The notes under the pieces are model-generated. The model had not been told where the DNA came from and ran no database searches. It saw only the letters and a program-made list of their open reading frames with translations. A program made the position numbers and the translations under genes. Shown here in pieces: positions 10,936 to 22,979 of a DNA stretch of 60,000 bases (its first letter is position 1; every line of letters begins with the position of its first letter). Source of the stretch: Membranipora membranacea (taxonomy: Eukaryota > Bryozoa > Gymnolaemata > Cheilostomatida > Membraniporidae); the NCBI GenBank assembly GCA_914767715.1, contig OU612066.1, forward strand, positions 36,618,283-36,678,282, in the 5' to 3' direction.

Positions 10936-11889
10936 TGTATCTATTCTCTGATGCTTCACATATTACATTGGTATAAATCCAACTGCAGGCCGAACTGTGC
11001 AACGATAAATTGATCCTCGCACTACCAGCCTTCATCTCATCAATATGCCTTTACAATTCAGCATCACATAGTCACCAAGTATTCCCTCAACCAGTCATTC
11101 AGCATATCATGTTTTAGCTTGTCTATTAAGATTAGACAGGACCGAATTTCTCTCTTCCCAAACACATATCCTTTATCTCGTTAGAATCAACTTTCTGACA
11201 ATTTAATCGCATAGCGGTGTGATTCTCACATAGATACTACAGTCTGTTCGTTGAGCTGCTGATGATACATCTGAGTGTGGGTTTACTGTCATATCACTGA
11301 ACTGATGCCCTATGGTTGTACTACCAGGGATTTAAACGATGTACCTGGTTATTAAGTCATACCAGGGAATATGAGAGCTAAGATAACCCAACATGTCCCA
11401 AACTCCCTGATTGTATGTTCAACAGGCACCCCCTCCCCACTCCCATTATTGGGGACTTCTGGTTCGAAGTGAATTTGTGGTCTGTGCTTAATAATAATAC
11501 GTGCTTGCTGGTAATGAAATGCAATATGGAATAGAAAAGCAGATTATATAAAATCTATTCGATAAAATCAGCGTTTTCTGTGAAACTTTTAATTAACTAT
11601 GTATCTCAGCGTGTAGGTAGCCTGTGAAAAAATGTAAGTATGGTAAAAAACAAGGATTCATTGGTTGAGTCAAAAGTATGTTGTTATGGTAGACAATATA
11701 GTAAGCGTAAATGAAGGATCATAATATCAACGAGCTGTATTCTACCAAAAATGAAACAGTTGATCTGCTATCTGAAATCACTATTTTCACATTTATTCTT
11801 ATATTTCATACTTATAAAGTTGCTCGCTTGCACATCACCAAAAACTGATATTATCCAGACACAATGTTTGAGTGTATTCAAAGATCTTT
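10936..11889. other. 3' flank of the transporter gene; no gene recognised
   Basis: About 950 bp of AT-rich sequence without an open frame that can be tied to homology. It includes the 3' UTR side of the minus-strand transporter gene that ends at 11890. Nothing else was recognised. Confidence 0.5.
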
Positions 11890-14800
11890 TCATGGTGTCC
11901 GCAATTCAAGTCTGACACTTCTGTTGGCTATAACAAGCATCGTTAGACCAATAATGTTTCCACCAACTCCGACACAGCCGAAAAGCCACTTAGCAGAGGA
12001 ATTATTTCCAAATGATGGTATGTATTCAGCTACTAATAAAAACAGAGTCTGACCAATACCTTCTATCAAATAGAACATTCCCATAGCAGTTCCTTGCAAT
12101 GACCTTGGAGCAGAGATAAATGCCAGTTCATACGCTGAAATAGAGGAACGATTTACATTCTAGTTAATGAGACTTTTAAAGCTAAGAACAGTTACGTGGT
12201 TGTCCAGTGCTAGGATAGTTTAATTGATCATTCCAGCCATTCAAGTGCCAGTAACATCACAAATAACTTCAACTTTTTTGATAGATATATCGAGGGACCT
12301 ATCCAACCTTCCTTCTTCAAAAGGCAACTAATTTTTTGCAAATAGTATATTTGATAGTTAAATTAAAAGGCAATTTTCTATAATCTTCTATATTCATCTT
12401 TTGATGTATACAGAGCTGATGATTGACACCTAAGACTTCAATAAGCTCTAGGATTCAACTCACCAGAGGTCATGATGAATGCATAGCCTACTCCGATCAG
12501 TAGATAGGGTAATATTTCATAATAGTGCGAGCAGACTTCTGAAACAAACGACAGTCCATATATTAGCAAATGTGTTGGTTCTGATAGGTTGGTGAGAGAG
12601 TCATGAGGTACTTTCCAGGAGAGTACCATATGATCTGCCATTGGATCTCTCGCTGCGCTCAACTAATCAGAGCCAGCAAATTAGCTATCCATATATACAG
12701 ACTACAGATCCAAATCAACTGTGAATTGTTTTGAACTTTCGATGTTCTTGAAGTGATGAATCGAATTATTCTGGTTTGACTTTATTGCTCGATATTTTGG
12801 GCTGGACTCCAGGAGAAATATCAGCTGCTGTACCACCTGCCCTCAAATTTGGTATATTATGCAGTTCGAATATATTTATGAGGACTCTGAGATAGAAAAG
12901 GAAATCGTTTTGAAAGTAGGATTTAATTTCTCATCCTGAAATATTATTGAGAACTGAATAACAATCTCACCTAAGCAGTAGCCCAATAGGACAGAGAAAC
13001 TTGCCAGGAGTGTGAATATGTATCCGATTATGAACTTTGACATGAAAGTTAGCCTGCTCCTTTCCTGAAGTCTCCCAGATGCGACCAGGAGGTACTGTGA
13101 ACTGTACAGAAGTATCGTGCAGACGGCAGATGTTGTGTAAATGATTATGTAGTTTATTGACTGTCCAAAAGAGATAAAAACATGAATCATATAACAGAAT
13201 AAAAACACTAAAAGCCATCTTTTTGAGTAAATAATGTCCTTCAAAAACATTTTATGTCCTGATGACCTAGGAAACAATAAAAACTATAATATTCAGATAA
13301 CCTGATTACACAGTAGGTTATTGTTGTGATCAAAATAAACTCATCCAGGACAGGGATAGTGTTACCTGGTTTTCAGAAAGACTGAATATTAGGACTGGCA
13401 TTTTGGTGACCGCCACCAGCTATGAAACTTTTTAACAAGATTTGACAAAGCAAAGGATCGATTACACGATTTTGACAAATCCATAATCATGGTTTGGTAA
13501 AATATGGTGAAATAATCCTTCTAGCCCAGTATGCTGATTTTAGTGAGTCAAATTGATTGATGGCAGCTTATTGGCCAAGTTTTTCCTTTCGAATAAAAAG
13601 CGATAGGTTACATTATTGTGCTTATGATCGGGGTATTCCTTTGTCAGGAGGCTATTTTTTGAAAAGGTATCCTGTTTTTCTTTGTCATTTTCAATAGGCC
13701 ATTTATTTGTGAAAAGAAATCTTGATGGCAGGGTTGTGTATTGAATTTAGGAATGAGATCATTCATTAAATCAAACTAACTGATAATTGAGCCATGAGAA
13801 ATGAGGTTGTAATTTAGTAAGTACTAACCACCGTACCATACCGGCCTGGTAAAAAAGTTTCAGATGAACCTCTTGCTCCACAGTCAGTTTCATTAGTCTA
13901 GAAAACAGAAGGTTAAAGTGTTAAAGAAAGCAAAAAACAACCAATGTTTGTATCAAAGCATTTGAGTAGTAATAAAAAAAGTAAAATTTTCTTGCACGAG
14001 GATATTATTGAATTGTATAATCAATTTCAGATTCAAAGTGCGAAAACCCAGGGTCTAGAAGGGTCTAGAGTATGTTATCTTCCCTGTTACAGATGAATAT
14101 TAAAATGATTATCTACTAACAACAATACAGTAAACCTAGCCTTGCCTAAGACAGTTACCAAGCTGCTATTTTTTCACCAGAAATTATCACAAATAGCTAT
14201 TGGTCAATGGTAGCCTAGGCAGAGATATTTCAGATTATCTGTAACAGGGGAGATAACATACTCTAGACCAGGAGTGCTCAAACTATGGTCTGTTGGCCAA
14301 ATTTGGCCCACTTGCCATTTTTAGGTGGCCTACTTGCCGGTATTAAAGCTCACCCGTTGCGACTGCTTTATTTAGAAGGAAAGTTTACTCATGGCCAAAA
14401 CACGCATCAAGTCTTGTTGCATACACTCATTGGTGACAACAGTGCTAAGTATGCATATGAGGAAAAATGAGGATTTGAATGAAGCTGTTACAGCTACACT
14501 ATACGCAGCAGCTCTGGGGTTCAATAATAAACTCAATACGCCCCTGACTGATAGCCTGCTTGCTTGGCGCAAAAAAGTCTGGCCCGCTTCAATATGCTAA
14601 CTTTTAAATGTGGCCCGCTGGCAAAATAAGTTTGAGCACCCCTGCTCTAGTTTGAGCACCCCTGCTCTAGACCCCTGCTCTAGTTTGAGCATCCCTGCTC
14701 TAGTTTGAGCACCCCTGCTCTAGTTTGAGCACCCCTGCTCTAGTTTGAGCACCCCTGCTCTAGTTTGAGCACCCCTGCTCTAGTTTGAGCGCCCCTGCTC

Positions 14801-17800
14801 TAGACCCCTGCTCTAGTTTGAGCACCCCTGCTCTAGTTTGAGCACCCCTGCTCTAGACTCTTATAAACCCTGAGAAATCGGTGTACCACTAAATAATGCC
14901 CACATGCCAGTAAATTTAGATTTAATGTCCATTGCTATTAGAATACTTTGATATGAACAGTGGTTGTTTTTTGCTTTCCTAAACACTTTAGGAGTTATTT
15001 GATTATTTGATTGTCATAGAATGCCCATGCAGAGAGCAATGTGCATTTGACTTTTGGCAGCGACAATTAAATGATATGGCCAATTTATGTCAATAGGTGT
15101 CATTTTACGAAGGCATCACTTAACACACACATGATAAGATATATCACCAAACTCCATCATGGATGTAGTTAAAGCCGAAGGCAGAAGTATTACTACCATG
15201 AGAGCAAACTTCATCATGCTGACTCTCTCCTTCACTTCCTCATCTGGATAATCACCTCCATTACTTCTGGCAGCGGCTGAGAATATATGCTTGCCTGGTT
15301 GATTTTTCCTAAGAGAGAAAACATATAGAGTGAATACACTAAGAACACCACCAAAAAACGTACTGAAAACATAAACAGTAGTAGATTAGATGTCATTGGG
15401 AAGCAGTCATAGCTCAGTTTGTGTGTCGCATGTCATTGATCTCATCATATCTACTGGTAAAAACATGGAGTATTAACCAGTAAGCAGACATGATATCATA
15501 TTCTGACCACAATGAGAAACTATCATTACTGCTCCAAGGATAAAGTACCTCAGGGTCATTGAGTAATCGGAGGATCAGAAGGATTGGTGAGTATGTGAAA
15601 AAAGTAGCATATTTATAATTCCTTTGTATCCCTCCCTGACTTATCTCCACTTCCTGCTTTCATTAAGTTGGTATAATGAAACAATCAGATTTTCACTGTT
15701 ACACTGCCTGGAAGGTGGCCAACTTTTTAAGGTTTCATTGCAACAAGCATACAAGGACGGTGGATTCCCTGGAGACATTTTATGATGCACAATGCAATTT
15801 CCAACTTCTGTTAGGCATATAATTAACATGTAGTTGAGAATACAGATCAAGGTTAACATTGACGGCATTAACAGATATTCATCTTTGTTAAAATATTTTT
15901 GCTGGCACCAACCTCTTGTTTTTTAGAGCCTGTACGCATATTCCACAGCCATGAGTCAAAATGCTGGTATTTGCCTGTACCTGCCTGGTGAAGAATGGAC
16001 ATGTCACTACAAGAAAACAACATTGTGAAAGGCAAAGCAGGTTGATAAATTGCAAAGGAATTATCATTAAAAGAAAATTGATCATATTGTTGAGTGTTTG
16101 CAAATACCCGCCTAACCAAACAAATGTGTTCATGATTCCACTTTGATGACATTTGTACTATGAAATGATTTTTACCACAAGCCGGGATCCACCTGTTTTT
16201 CCTAAAGTATATATTGATAACTGTTCTATTGAAACAACAGATGATGTTTTATACCTAGGAGTACACATTGATTCCAAACTACGATTTTCTAAACAAGCCA
16301 CATCAGTTGAGTCAAAATGCAGACAACGCATGTATATTTTAAAACGTTTTGCTTTCTATGATGCTTCTGAGCAATTACTTTGCCAGCTTTTCCGTTCTTT
16401 CATCGAGTCATGCCTTTTATACTGTCTACCTGTGTATTTTAACAATCTATTCGACTATGATAAGAAAGCACTCAGAAAGATTTATCCTATAGCAAACTCT
16501 TATGGTGCATCAGTAAGGACTCTAGACAACCAAATATCGGAGCGTTTTAAAAGATACTGGATGCTTTTATTACATGATGATGACCACCTTTTTCATGATT
16601 TTATTTCTAACCTTCCGTCTGGTAGACTCTGTGCATATAAATCAAGATGTGCATGTGGTAGTAACAGTTTTATTAGACACCATATCAATTTTATCAATGC
16701 TGTGATAGCTGGTTCCTGAGAGTAGATCTTGAGTAGCACACTGCTTTTATCGTAGACTTTATTTTTTTAGTATCATCCTCTTATTTTTTACTATTTATTC
16801 ACAGAGTGGCAATCAAAGTTTTATCACTCCAATTTTTTGTTAAAGATTGTGTGACAAATAAATAATCAATCAATCAATCAATGAGACAAATTGCAAAATA
16901 AATCTTGTTTGAAATTATAATTGAGCCTAATTTCAAAATTATTTTTATTTTGAGGTTTATCGACCTAAATTATTTATTTATCATTTATTATTACCAATCC
17001 AAGTGAGAATCAGTCCCGATAACACACATGTAGAAGCTACAATTATCCATGGTGTGATGCTCTGGACAGTCATACATATGAATGTTATACTGAAACTAAA
17101 TATCTCAGACAACATTCGCGTGAAGTAGAATACTGCATAGAAAAGTCTCACTCCTTCTCCGTCGGGAATCTTGAAAAAAGACAGCATCAAAAAATTGTTT
17201 TAGCATTTCTAAGTAGCCTATCTAGGCTATGGTAAGCAAACAGATGTGTTATCAGCGCACAACCGTATTCAAAATAGTCGCTTTTAATTTGAGTCATGAA
17301 TCTTACCACATTTTACTCATTTTGACCCCAACCATACTAGTCCTTGCTTTGATTATATCAATGTTACCTGATCACTACCCAAAGTAGGGAGTGAAACTGC
17401 ACCTAAGCTCATGGTTACACAGCCAACTATCAGCATCACAAAGAAACCATCAGTGTAGTGGCCTGCCAGCTGAAATTTCTTGAATTTTATGGATTCTTCT
17501 GTTGTTGAGTTGGATTCTTGTGACACTTCATTTGCAAACTTCATCATCATAAGGCATGCGATCAACCTATAAAATTAACAAACTAGGCCAGTGGTGCTCA
17601 AATGGAGGCCCGCGGGCCGAATCAGGCCCACCATCTTTTCAATCAGGCCCTTCAGATTTTTAGGCAAAAAAAAATAGTCGAAGCCCATGAGATAGTATTC
17701 CCCGCTGAAAACTTTCCAGTGTTAACTGCATTGGCTTTGCGAGTCCTCACTATATTTCCATCTACCTATATTTGTGAATCCACTTTTTCTAAAATGAATT

Positions 17801-19401
17801 TTATCAAGAATGACAAGAGAACTCGTCTAACTGACGAACACCTGAATGATCTGATATGTGTGGTCAGTGATGATGTCATAACTGAGAAACAGTATGACAC
17901 AGTCATGGTTGCCAAGAGAGTGTTCCATTCCTCTCACTAATTGCATTTTAACAAGCTAGAATCATTTTCATATTTAATATTATACTTTTATCTAAATGTA
18001 AAATATTGTCATTTGCCTAGCTACCATCATAATTATCTATAATATTTTTATCCTCATGTCAAATAAATATATGTTCATGTAACAAAAGTGATAGCACAAT
18101 ATATATATATTGGTATACTGCTTTTAGTAGCAACAGCCTCTAAAAAAATCTGCAATGTAAATTTCTGGCCCGGCCCTCCAATATTCCTGAAATATTGAAT
18201 CCGGCCCTTTCTCGAAAACATTTGAGCAAGCCTGAACTAGGCCATAATTTGCAATTATAGATAATGCTGTCATTGCAAGAGAGGGTAGTTTTAAATGGTA
18301 AGTAGATTAAATTTGATGCAAATTTTCAGCATCGAAGTCGCCTCCCCTACTGAAACCCTGCTGACAAAGGACCTAGTTTGTTAGTGATTGGTTGAGTCAC
18401 AGCATTGGTGGTGATTTACTTGTTGCACAACCACCTGTAAATATGGTGTTCTGGCTAACAGGTTGTATGTATTGCCATGTTGGGTAAGCTACTCAATATC
18501 TAATTATTTGACTGCTTTCTGAGTGAGTGAGTGGTGTGGCATCTTAGATATAAGAGATTGTTTGATTTAACACCAAACAGAAAGACTGGACTGGAAATGG
18601 AGTTCAAAGCCATAGCCACCTGTCAAGCACCACCAACTTTTATACTTTGACCAGAAACTGTATTTAATCAATAAAAGTCCCTGCTTTTTCTAGAGTCTAA
18701 TTTGTTTATGACTATTGTCTGATTGTATCGTTTCAATTTTTTAGTCCAGTTTGTTGGAATTCCTAGCTACACCTAAAGTTCTCAAGCTGTCAGTGCAGAT
18801 GATAAGTTATACTTACGTTGCAGAACAGAATACCAAACTGAAGTTCAAGGCCATTTTCCTGGGTACACATGAGTCAGTAATAATACCGGATATCCATCCA
18901 ATACTAAAGAACAGAGCAATGAGTAATGGTGCCACAAAATCATAGGTGCCTCTAGAAAGAAAAAAAGTACTTTTAGTTAAACCTGTCTCGGAAACTCATG
19001 TTGAATTACAAACAGATTTATGTTTGTCAAAACCTCAACCTCAACACTTTAAATACCATTTCCATCCATTTGGATATTAGCAATCATGGAAACTGGCCGC
19101 TAAAAGCGGGATATTGACTACAACATCACCGTTTTAAGGTTGGACCCTAAGCTTACTTTGTGTCCACAATATTCGGGAACCATATCGCCATGGTGCTTCC
19201 AGCACTCCATGTTGAAAAGTGGCACAGTAATACGAGCACCAGAGCGACCCTACGTCTAGTCTGAGGTCTGTATTCCAGCTGAGGTGCAGTCTGAGGAGAG
19301 CAGCAGAACTTTGGTATCTCTGAGTCTCCTGGACTGAGTGAAGATAAGAAGGAATGCTGATGCTCATAATCGAGTAAAGTGTCTGTGTCTGTGTCGGCCA
19401 T
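11890..19401 (-). CDS. POT/SLC15-type proton-coupled oligopeptide or histidine transporter, ten exons
   Basis: Exons on the minus strand: 19401-19157, 18951-18817, 17566-17368, 17169-16995, 16006-15913, 15308-15125, 13897-13832, 13160-12971, 12538-12464, 12134-11890. The total is 1608 bp, or 535 codons plus stop, usual for this family. All phases agree and all introns are GT/AG. The start is the only Met before MADTDTDTLLDYE. The first membrane segment is RRRVALVLVLLCHFSTW. Exon 2 carries GWISGIITDSCVPRK, the family's G-x3-(A/T)D-x3-GR loop in degenerate form. Exons 8-10 give LTFMSKFIIGYIFTLLASF, LPYLLIGVGYAFIMTSGAYE and SAPRSLQGTAMGMFYLIEGI, typical of late POT helices. Family knowledge: 12-helix H+-coupled peptide transport; SLC15A3/A4 are lysosomal. 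The SLC15A3/A4-like placement is inference. Exon 7 (66 bp) and the weak exon 5 donor GTTGGT are the least certain parts. Confidence 0.82.
14063..14268. mobile_element. ~206-bp inverted-repeat element (MITE) in a transporter intron
   Basis: The 30-bp left end 14063-14092 (GTCTAGAGTATGTTATCTTC...) matches the complement of 14239-14268 at 29 of 30 positions. The interior is AT-rich and non-coding. Its right end was later used as the target of the hAT-like element that follows, whose target duplication CTCTAGAC is part of this inverted repeat. Confidence 0.75.
14269..14850. mobile_element. hAT-like non-autonomous element with an expanded right end
   Basis: The left end is CAGGAGTGCTCAAACT at 14269. 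The right end reads, in complement, CAGGGGTGCTCAAACTTA. GGCC-rich subterminal sequence (GGCCAAATTTGGCCCAC at the left, GTGGCCCGCTGGC at the right) is typical of these elements. The 8-bp target duplication CTCTAGAC is perfect: 14261-14268 before and 14851-14858 after. The right terminus has grown into a tandem array (14631-14856), so the distance between the duplications is 582 bp. The interior (14285-14600) has no transposase similarity that I recognise. Confidence 0.82.
14631..14856. repeat. 20-bp tandem array built from a transposon end plus its target site
   Basis: The unit TTTGAGCACCCCTGCTCTAG consists of 14 bp of the hAT-like terminal repeat followed by the first six bases of its target duplication (CTCTAG). 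There are ten 20-bp units and two 13-bp units (ACCCCTGCTCTAG), the short ones restoring the full CTCTAGAC. Two units carry single changes (CATC, CGCC). The array ends exactly at the true right target duplication 14851-14858. Confidence 0.92.
16140..16882 (+). pseudogene. 5'-truncated LINE 3' end with (AATC)n tail
   Basis: The frame 16153-16716 encodes a LINE ORF2 C-terminus. It has DVLYLGVHIDSKLRF, RMYILKRFAFYDASEQLLCQ, FRSFIESCLLYCLPVYF and FHDFISNLPSGRLCAYKSR, stop at 16717-16719. It differs clearly from copies A and B, so it is a second LINE family. After a 140-bp 3' UTR it ends in ATAAATAATC then (AATC)n at 16864-16882, the short-repeat tail expected of CR1-type LINEs. The copy sits in the transporter intron between 16995 and 16006, opposite to that gene, and the retained part of its frame is uninterrupted. 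Confidence 0.82.
17589..18234 (+). mobile_element. hAT transposon remnant with C-terminal transposase fragment
   Basis: The ends are CAGTGGTGCTCAAATG at 17589 and, in complement, CAGGCTTGCTCAAATG at 18234. The 8-bp target duplication AACTAGGC is perfect, at 17581-17588 and 18235-18242. GGCC-rich sequence lies inside both ends. The open frame 17602-17940 (112 codons) starts in terminal sequence and then jumps to a transposase C-terminus: FPVLTALALRVLTIFPST, then CESTFSKMNFIKNDKRTRLT and DEHLNDLI. This is the hAT dimerisation region (ZBED5-like class). The N-terminal BED finger and catalytic core are gone, so this is an internally deleted copy 646 bp long. It lies just upstream of a transporter exon acceptor (exon start 17566). 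Confidence 0.93.
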
Positions 19402-20335
19402 AGCTAAGCAGTCGTGGTCAGTGTGAAGTGAATGCTGTTAGCCTACTGTGGGTAGGATGTGACTGTAAATGAAAAATTTATAATAGCTGACCTGAGAAAA
19501 CTATTCTATGTGAAACTTGTCTGCGAGACAAAAAGTGCACACTGTTTTATGACTGTTGCTCCTTGTTTTTTCTGATAGATTTCTAGACAACTTCCTCATC
19601 AATCTTTTGATTATGTATGTCAATGAGTATTTGACAGTAGGCTTATAATCTTATGTAAACAAGCAAAAATGATGAGCTGGCTAATCTGACACATACTCTT
19701 GTCATGGAAGCACTGCTAAAACAATTCAGTTAGCTGTCAATAGAAAACCACAAGTGATGCCCACTAGCCCAATTCTATTGGCTATGGTGCTTCCTTAGAC
19801 TAGTTTATAAATTTAGTATTTTTCTCATAGTCGATCCGAAAGTCTGCTAAAGTGTCAAAATACAGCATGATTGGAGTTATGACAGTATCATTTTAGATGC
19901 CAAGTCTGCCACGAGAGGCCCCAAATATGACCTTGATGATTTTGTTCATACGACACGAATAAAAACAGCATATCACTGATAAATGTTTCTTTGTGATTTT
20001 TGAACAAAATGTTGCGATTTCTGCCAAGGGAATGAAAACAGTACAGCGAGGTTAGTCAATACAAAACACAGTCTGCCTGAACCAGCGTGAGTTATAATAA
20101 ATGTACTAACAGCAGTAGTCACTGTCCCTAAGAGAGAACCACCAGGGTCTCACTTAAATGGGAGTTGTGTTCACCTACTCTTAGTGCTGATTAATTATTC
20201 AACTTCACTATCCTATAAACTGAAGAGTGTTTTGAGTTTTAATTTTCGTTTATGGAGTATGAGGGGATATTGCAAGTCTTGAACAAATCAAGCATCACGG
20301 GCAATTCAACGATTTGTCAAATACGAGGGTGTCCA
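19402..20335. other. Upstream region of the transporter gene; no gene seen
   Basis: AT-rich sequence 5' of the minus-strand transporter start at 19401. It would hold that gene's 5' UTR and promoter. I found no clear TATA box, conserved motif or alternative exon. Confidence 0.4.
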
Positions 20336-20868
20336 GTGATATGAGCTGATCTCTGGGGCATGAGCTGATCTCTCGGGCATGAGCTGATCTCTGGGGTATG
20401 AGCTGATCTCTGGGGTATGAGCTGATCTCTGTGGTATGAGCTGATCTCTGGGGTAGGAGCTGATCTCTGGGGTATGAGCTGATCTCTGGGGTTTGAGCTA
20501 ATCTCTGGGGTATGAGCTGATCTCTGGGGTATGAGCTGATCTCTGGGGTATGAGCTGATCTCTGTGGTATGAGCTGATCTATGGGGTAGGAGCTGATCTC
20601 TGGGGTATGAGCTGATCTCTGGGGTATGAGCTAATCCCTGGGATAGGAGCTGATCTCTGGGGTATGAGCTGATCTCTGGGGTATGAGCTGATCTCTGGGG
20701 TATGAGCTGATCTCTGGGGCATGAGCTGATCTCTGGGGTATTAGCAGATCTCTGGGGTATGAGCTAATCCCTGGGATAGGAGCTGATCTCTGGGGTATGA
20801 GCTGATCTCTGGGGTATGAGCTGATCTCTGGGGTATGAGCTGATCTCTGGGGCATGAGCTGATCTCTC
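20336..20868. repeat. 19-bp minisatellite, about 28 copies, with a 133-bp higher-order repeat
   Basis: The unit is ATGAGCTGATCTCTGGGGT with minor variants (GGGC, GTGG, TAGG, TTAGCAG). The rare variant CTAATCCCTGGGATAGGAGC occurs at 20631 and again at 20764, exactly 133 bp (seven units) apart, and the following units match in order, so a seven-unit block was duplicated. A minus-strand frame stays open through part of it (repeats of PEISSYPRDQ) only by virtue of the repeat and is not considered a gene. Confidence 0.93.
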
Positions 20869-20947
20869 GCTATTGCACACTGCTTCGACAGTGTATAGAG
20901 CCCACCCTATGGTCATTCTCTCTGCTTGTAATCTGTTCCATCTGACA

Positions 20948-21890
20948 TTATAAAATAATGTTTAGGAAAGCATAGAGACCAGGTATCAAAACAAGCATGG
21001 CTCCTGGCTTGCGGACGTTAGTAGCAGTATTGCAGTTATCCTTATCTGAGCATATACATATAAGAGTTCTGACTCCTAACACATCAGTTGTATCAGTACA
21101 TCCGTCTCTGAATTCTTGTAATCCAGGCCCAGCCTCCATACAGCTTCGCTTATCTGTAATCATACAAATGTTATATAATAATGCTGAGTGCTTAATAAAC
21201 TTCCAGGGAATTGGGAAAAGTATCATGCTGACACACAGAGGTCTTAACTTCAAGAACATTATTTATTAAGCGGAAGCAATAGCTGTGAATGATATGAGTA
21301 CGGGACCAGCTTTCTACTTTCAACTACATTGTCAGGATAGACATACACAATATCTAATACATTAGAATTCTATGGTTTAAGGTAATCAGAGGTTCCAGTC
21401 ATTTTTTGTATATAAATCCAGCAAAAAGACCTGGCAATAGCATGAAAAAGAACCTTCCTAAAGCTAGCAACGGATATTGGTATGGTGTTGAATTGTGTTC
21501 AGCACGTACGGTATTGACTAGTCTGAGCCCTCCAGTCTCTTGCCCCCAGCCCTGGAAGACTTGTATGGTATTGGTGCTCTACTCTATTGGACTTTTTTAG
21601 ATATATCATACATGGCCTACAGTCCATTGGTACATGACATTGGAGGACTCACATATATTCTTCTTTGCATCGTTATTATTGAACTCTATCTGTTTAAAAC
21701 ACTGTGTGGATTCAGAATTGATACATGAGATTCCACCGTCGTATTGTAGGTCTTCTCCACATTTACCATCACTGTAATCCTCACAGTCAACACACTTCCT
21801 GTTTTCATTATTCATACTTTCACATTCCACACTGCCACATAACAGCACGACCGCTGAAACTGCATACAAGAACACAGTTACATGATACTG
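20948..21890 (-). CDS. Ly6/uPAR-like (Quiver/Sleepless-type) GPI-anchored protein, two 3' exons
   Basis: Two minus-strand exons join in phase: about 21890-21653 and 21153-20948 (stop at 20948). The joined product begins with a hydrophobic stretch (VFLYAVSAVVLLCGS) that looks like the core of a signal peptide. It then has CVDCEDYSDGKC, GGISC, TQCFKQ, RSCMEAG, DGC, LICICSDKDNCNTAT and a hydrophobic tail PGAMLVLIPGLYAFLNIIL. Ten Cys with C-x2-C at the start, C-x-C near the end and a terminal C-N is the three-finger Ly6 pattern, and the tail fits a GPI signal. Family role: extracellular membrane-anchored modulators of receptors or channels. No in-frame ATG occurs between the acceptor-like CTCTCCAG and the exon, so the start Met must lie in an upstream exon not identified. 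Both exon phases fit. Confidence 0.72.
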
Positions 21891-21899
21891 ACAGTAGCT

Positions 21900-22971
21900 G
21901 GAGAGAACAGGTAGCTAACAATGTAATATAACCTGAAAATAGACCCCAGGATTGGCTAAATTTACATTTTGGTTAAAAATTCATTTCGGCTTGTTGAGGT
22001 AGGAGTAATTACGGAGTATAGGTCAGGAAAATGTTGGCTAGCCTTTGAGTAAGCTGTCTCAAGCCTGTGCGACAGTGCACTTTTCTTTTTCATGCTTATA
22101 CTTCACTCCTCTAGGGTAAGACATGCAGTTTTGTGGGTGTCAATTCCAGATAATGGCTGAACCTTGGCATTCAATAATAATAAAGATATTATGTAGATAT
22201 ACCACTACATAACAAAAGAAAACTTGACACTGCGTCAAATCCGTAACGATGTTGCATGTTTTGCAAACTTGAACACTATGCAATGGAGCTATAACAACTA
22301 TGTTAGGGATTGTGTTAGTGTCTTACCTCCTATCATACAAAATGTGACAGTAATCTTCTTGTTCAAAGCCATTGCATGGAAGGTTGGTGATTCTGTTCCA
22401 ACCATCAATCCGAGAGAAGATATACCATTAGCTTACATAGCCAGCTACCATAGTACGTTAATTTGTATGAATACGCTTGCACTGCAGTGCAGTCTATAGT
22501 TGTTTGCAAAAAGCTCTACTAACTTAGTCAGACTTCCTATCAGTGTTAGCCTTAGTTCTTTGTCGAGAATACCGGGCCGATTGCAAAACGGACAATTATC
22601 AGTAAAAATATATACCGTGATTTGAGTGATAGCATCACGGATGAGTGGCCACATTTAACAGCTTGAAACTTGGACTGTAATCATAGTGTGATACATGGTT
22701 TGAAGTATCTGCAAGGTATTTGATTGTAGCACCATTTGTGATTGAAGTTCATTTATCATAATTTGGGTGTTTTAATGCATTACTAGACATAAATGTACAT
22801 AGCCCGTACATATCTTCCACCAGCAAACTGATGCTGCCATTACACATATACCAAACGATCTTTTCTGAGGCCTTTGAGATAAAGCTACATATAACCTATT
22901 CTTCCTAATATGAGATTCAGACTAGAATTAGTAATATTAAAACCCGCCACCAACAGCTGGATTGTGGAAAA
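21900..22971. other. Upstream region of the Ly6-like gene; first exon not located
   Basis: Should contain the missing first exon and promoter of the Ly6-like gene. Open frames at 22224-22499 (+) and 22654-22445 (-) have no recognisable domain and no supporting splice phase, so neither is called. Confidence 0.35.
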
Positions 22972-22979
22972 CTTGAGAC

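Noticed and set aside
12967-13218. Alternative frame of transporter exon 8 (KLHNHLHNICRLHD...)
   Set aside because: The other frame is hydrophobic, matches POT helices and gives consistent phase with exons on both sides.
15414-16152. Open frames 15650-15414, 15868-15641 and 16152-15868 as transporter exons
   Set aside because: Reading-frame phase and POT similarity instead support short exons 16006-15913 and 15308-15125; the longer frames are intron.
20631-20855. PEISSYPRDQ repeat frame on the minus strand
   Set aside because: Frame exists only through the 19-bp repeat and shifts with unit variants.
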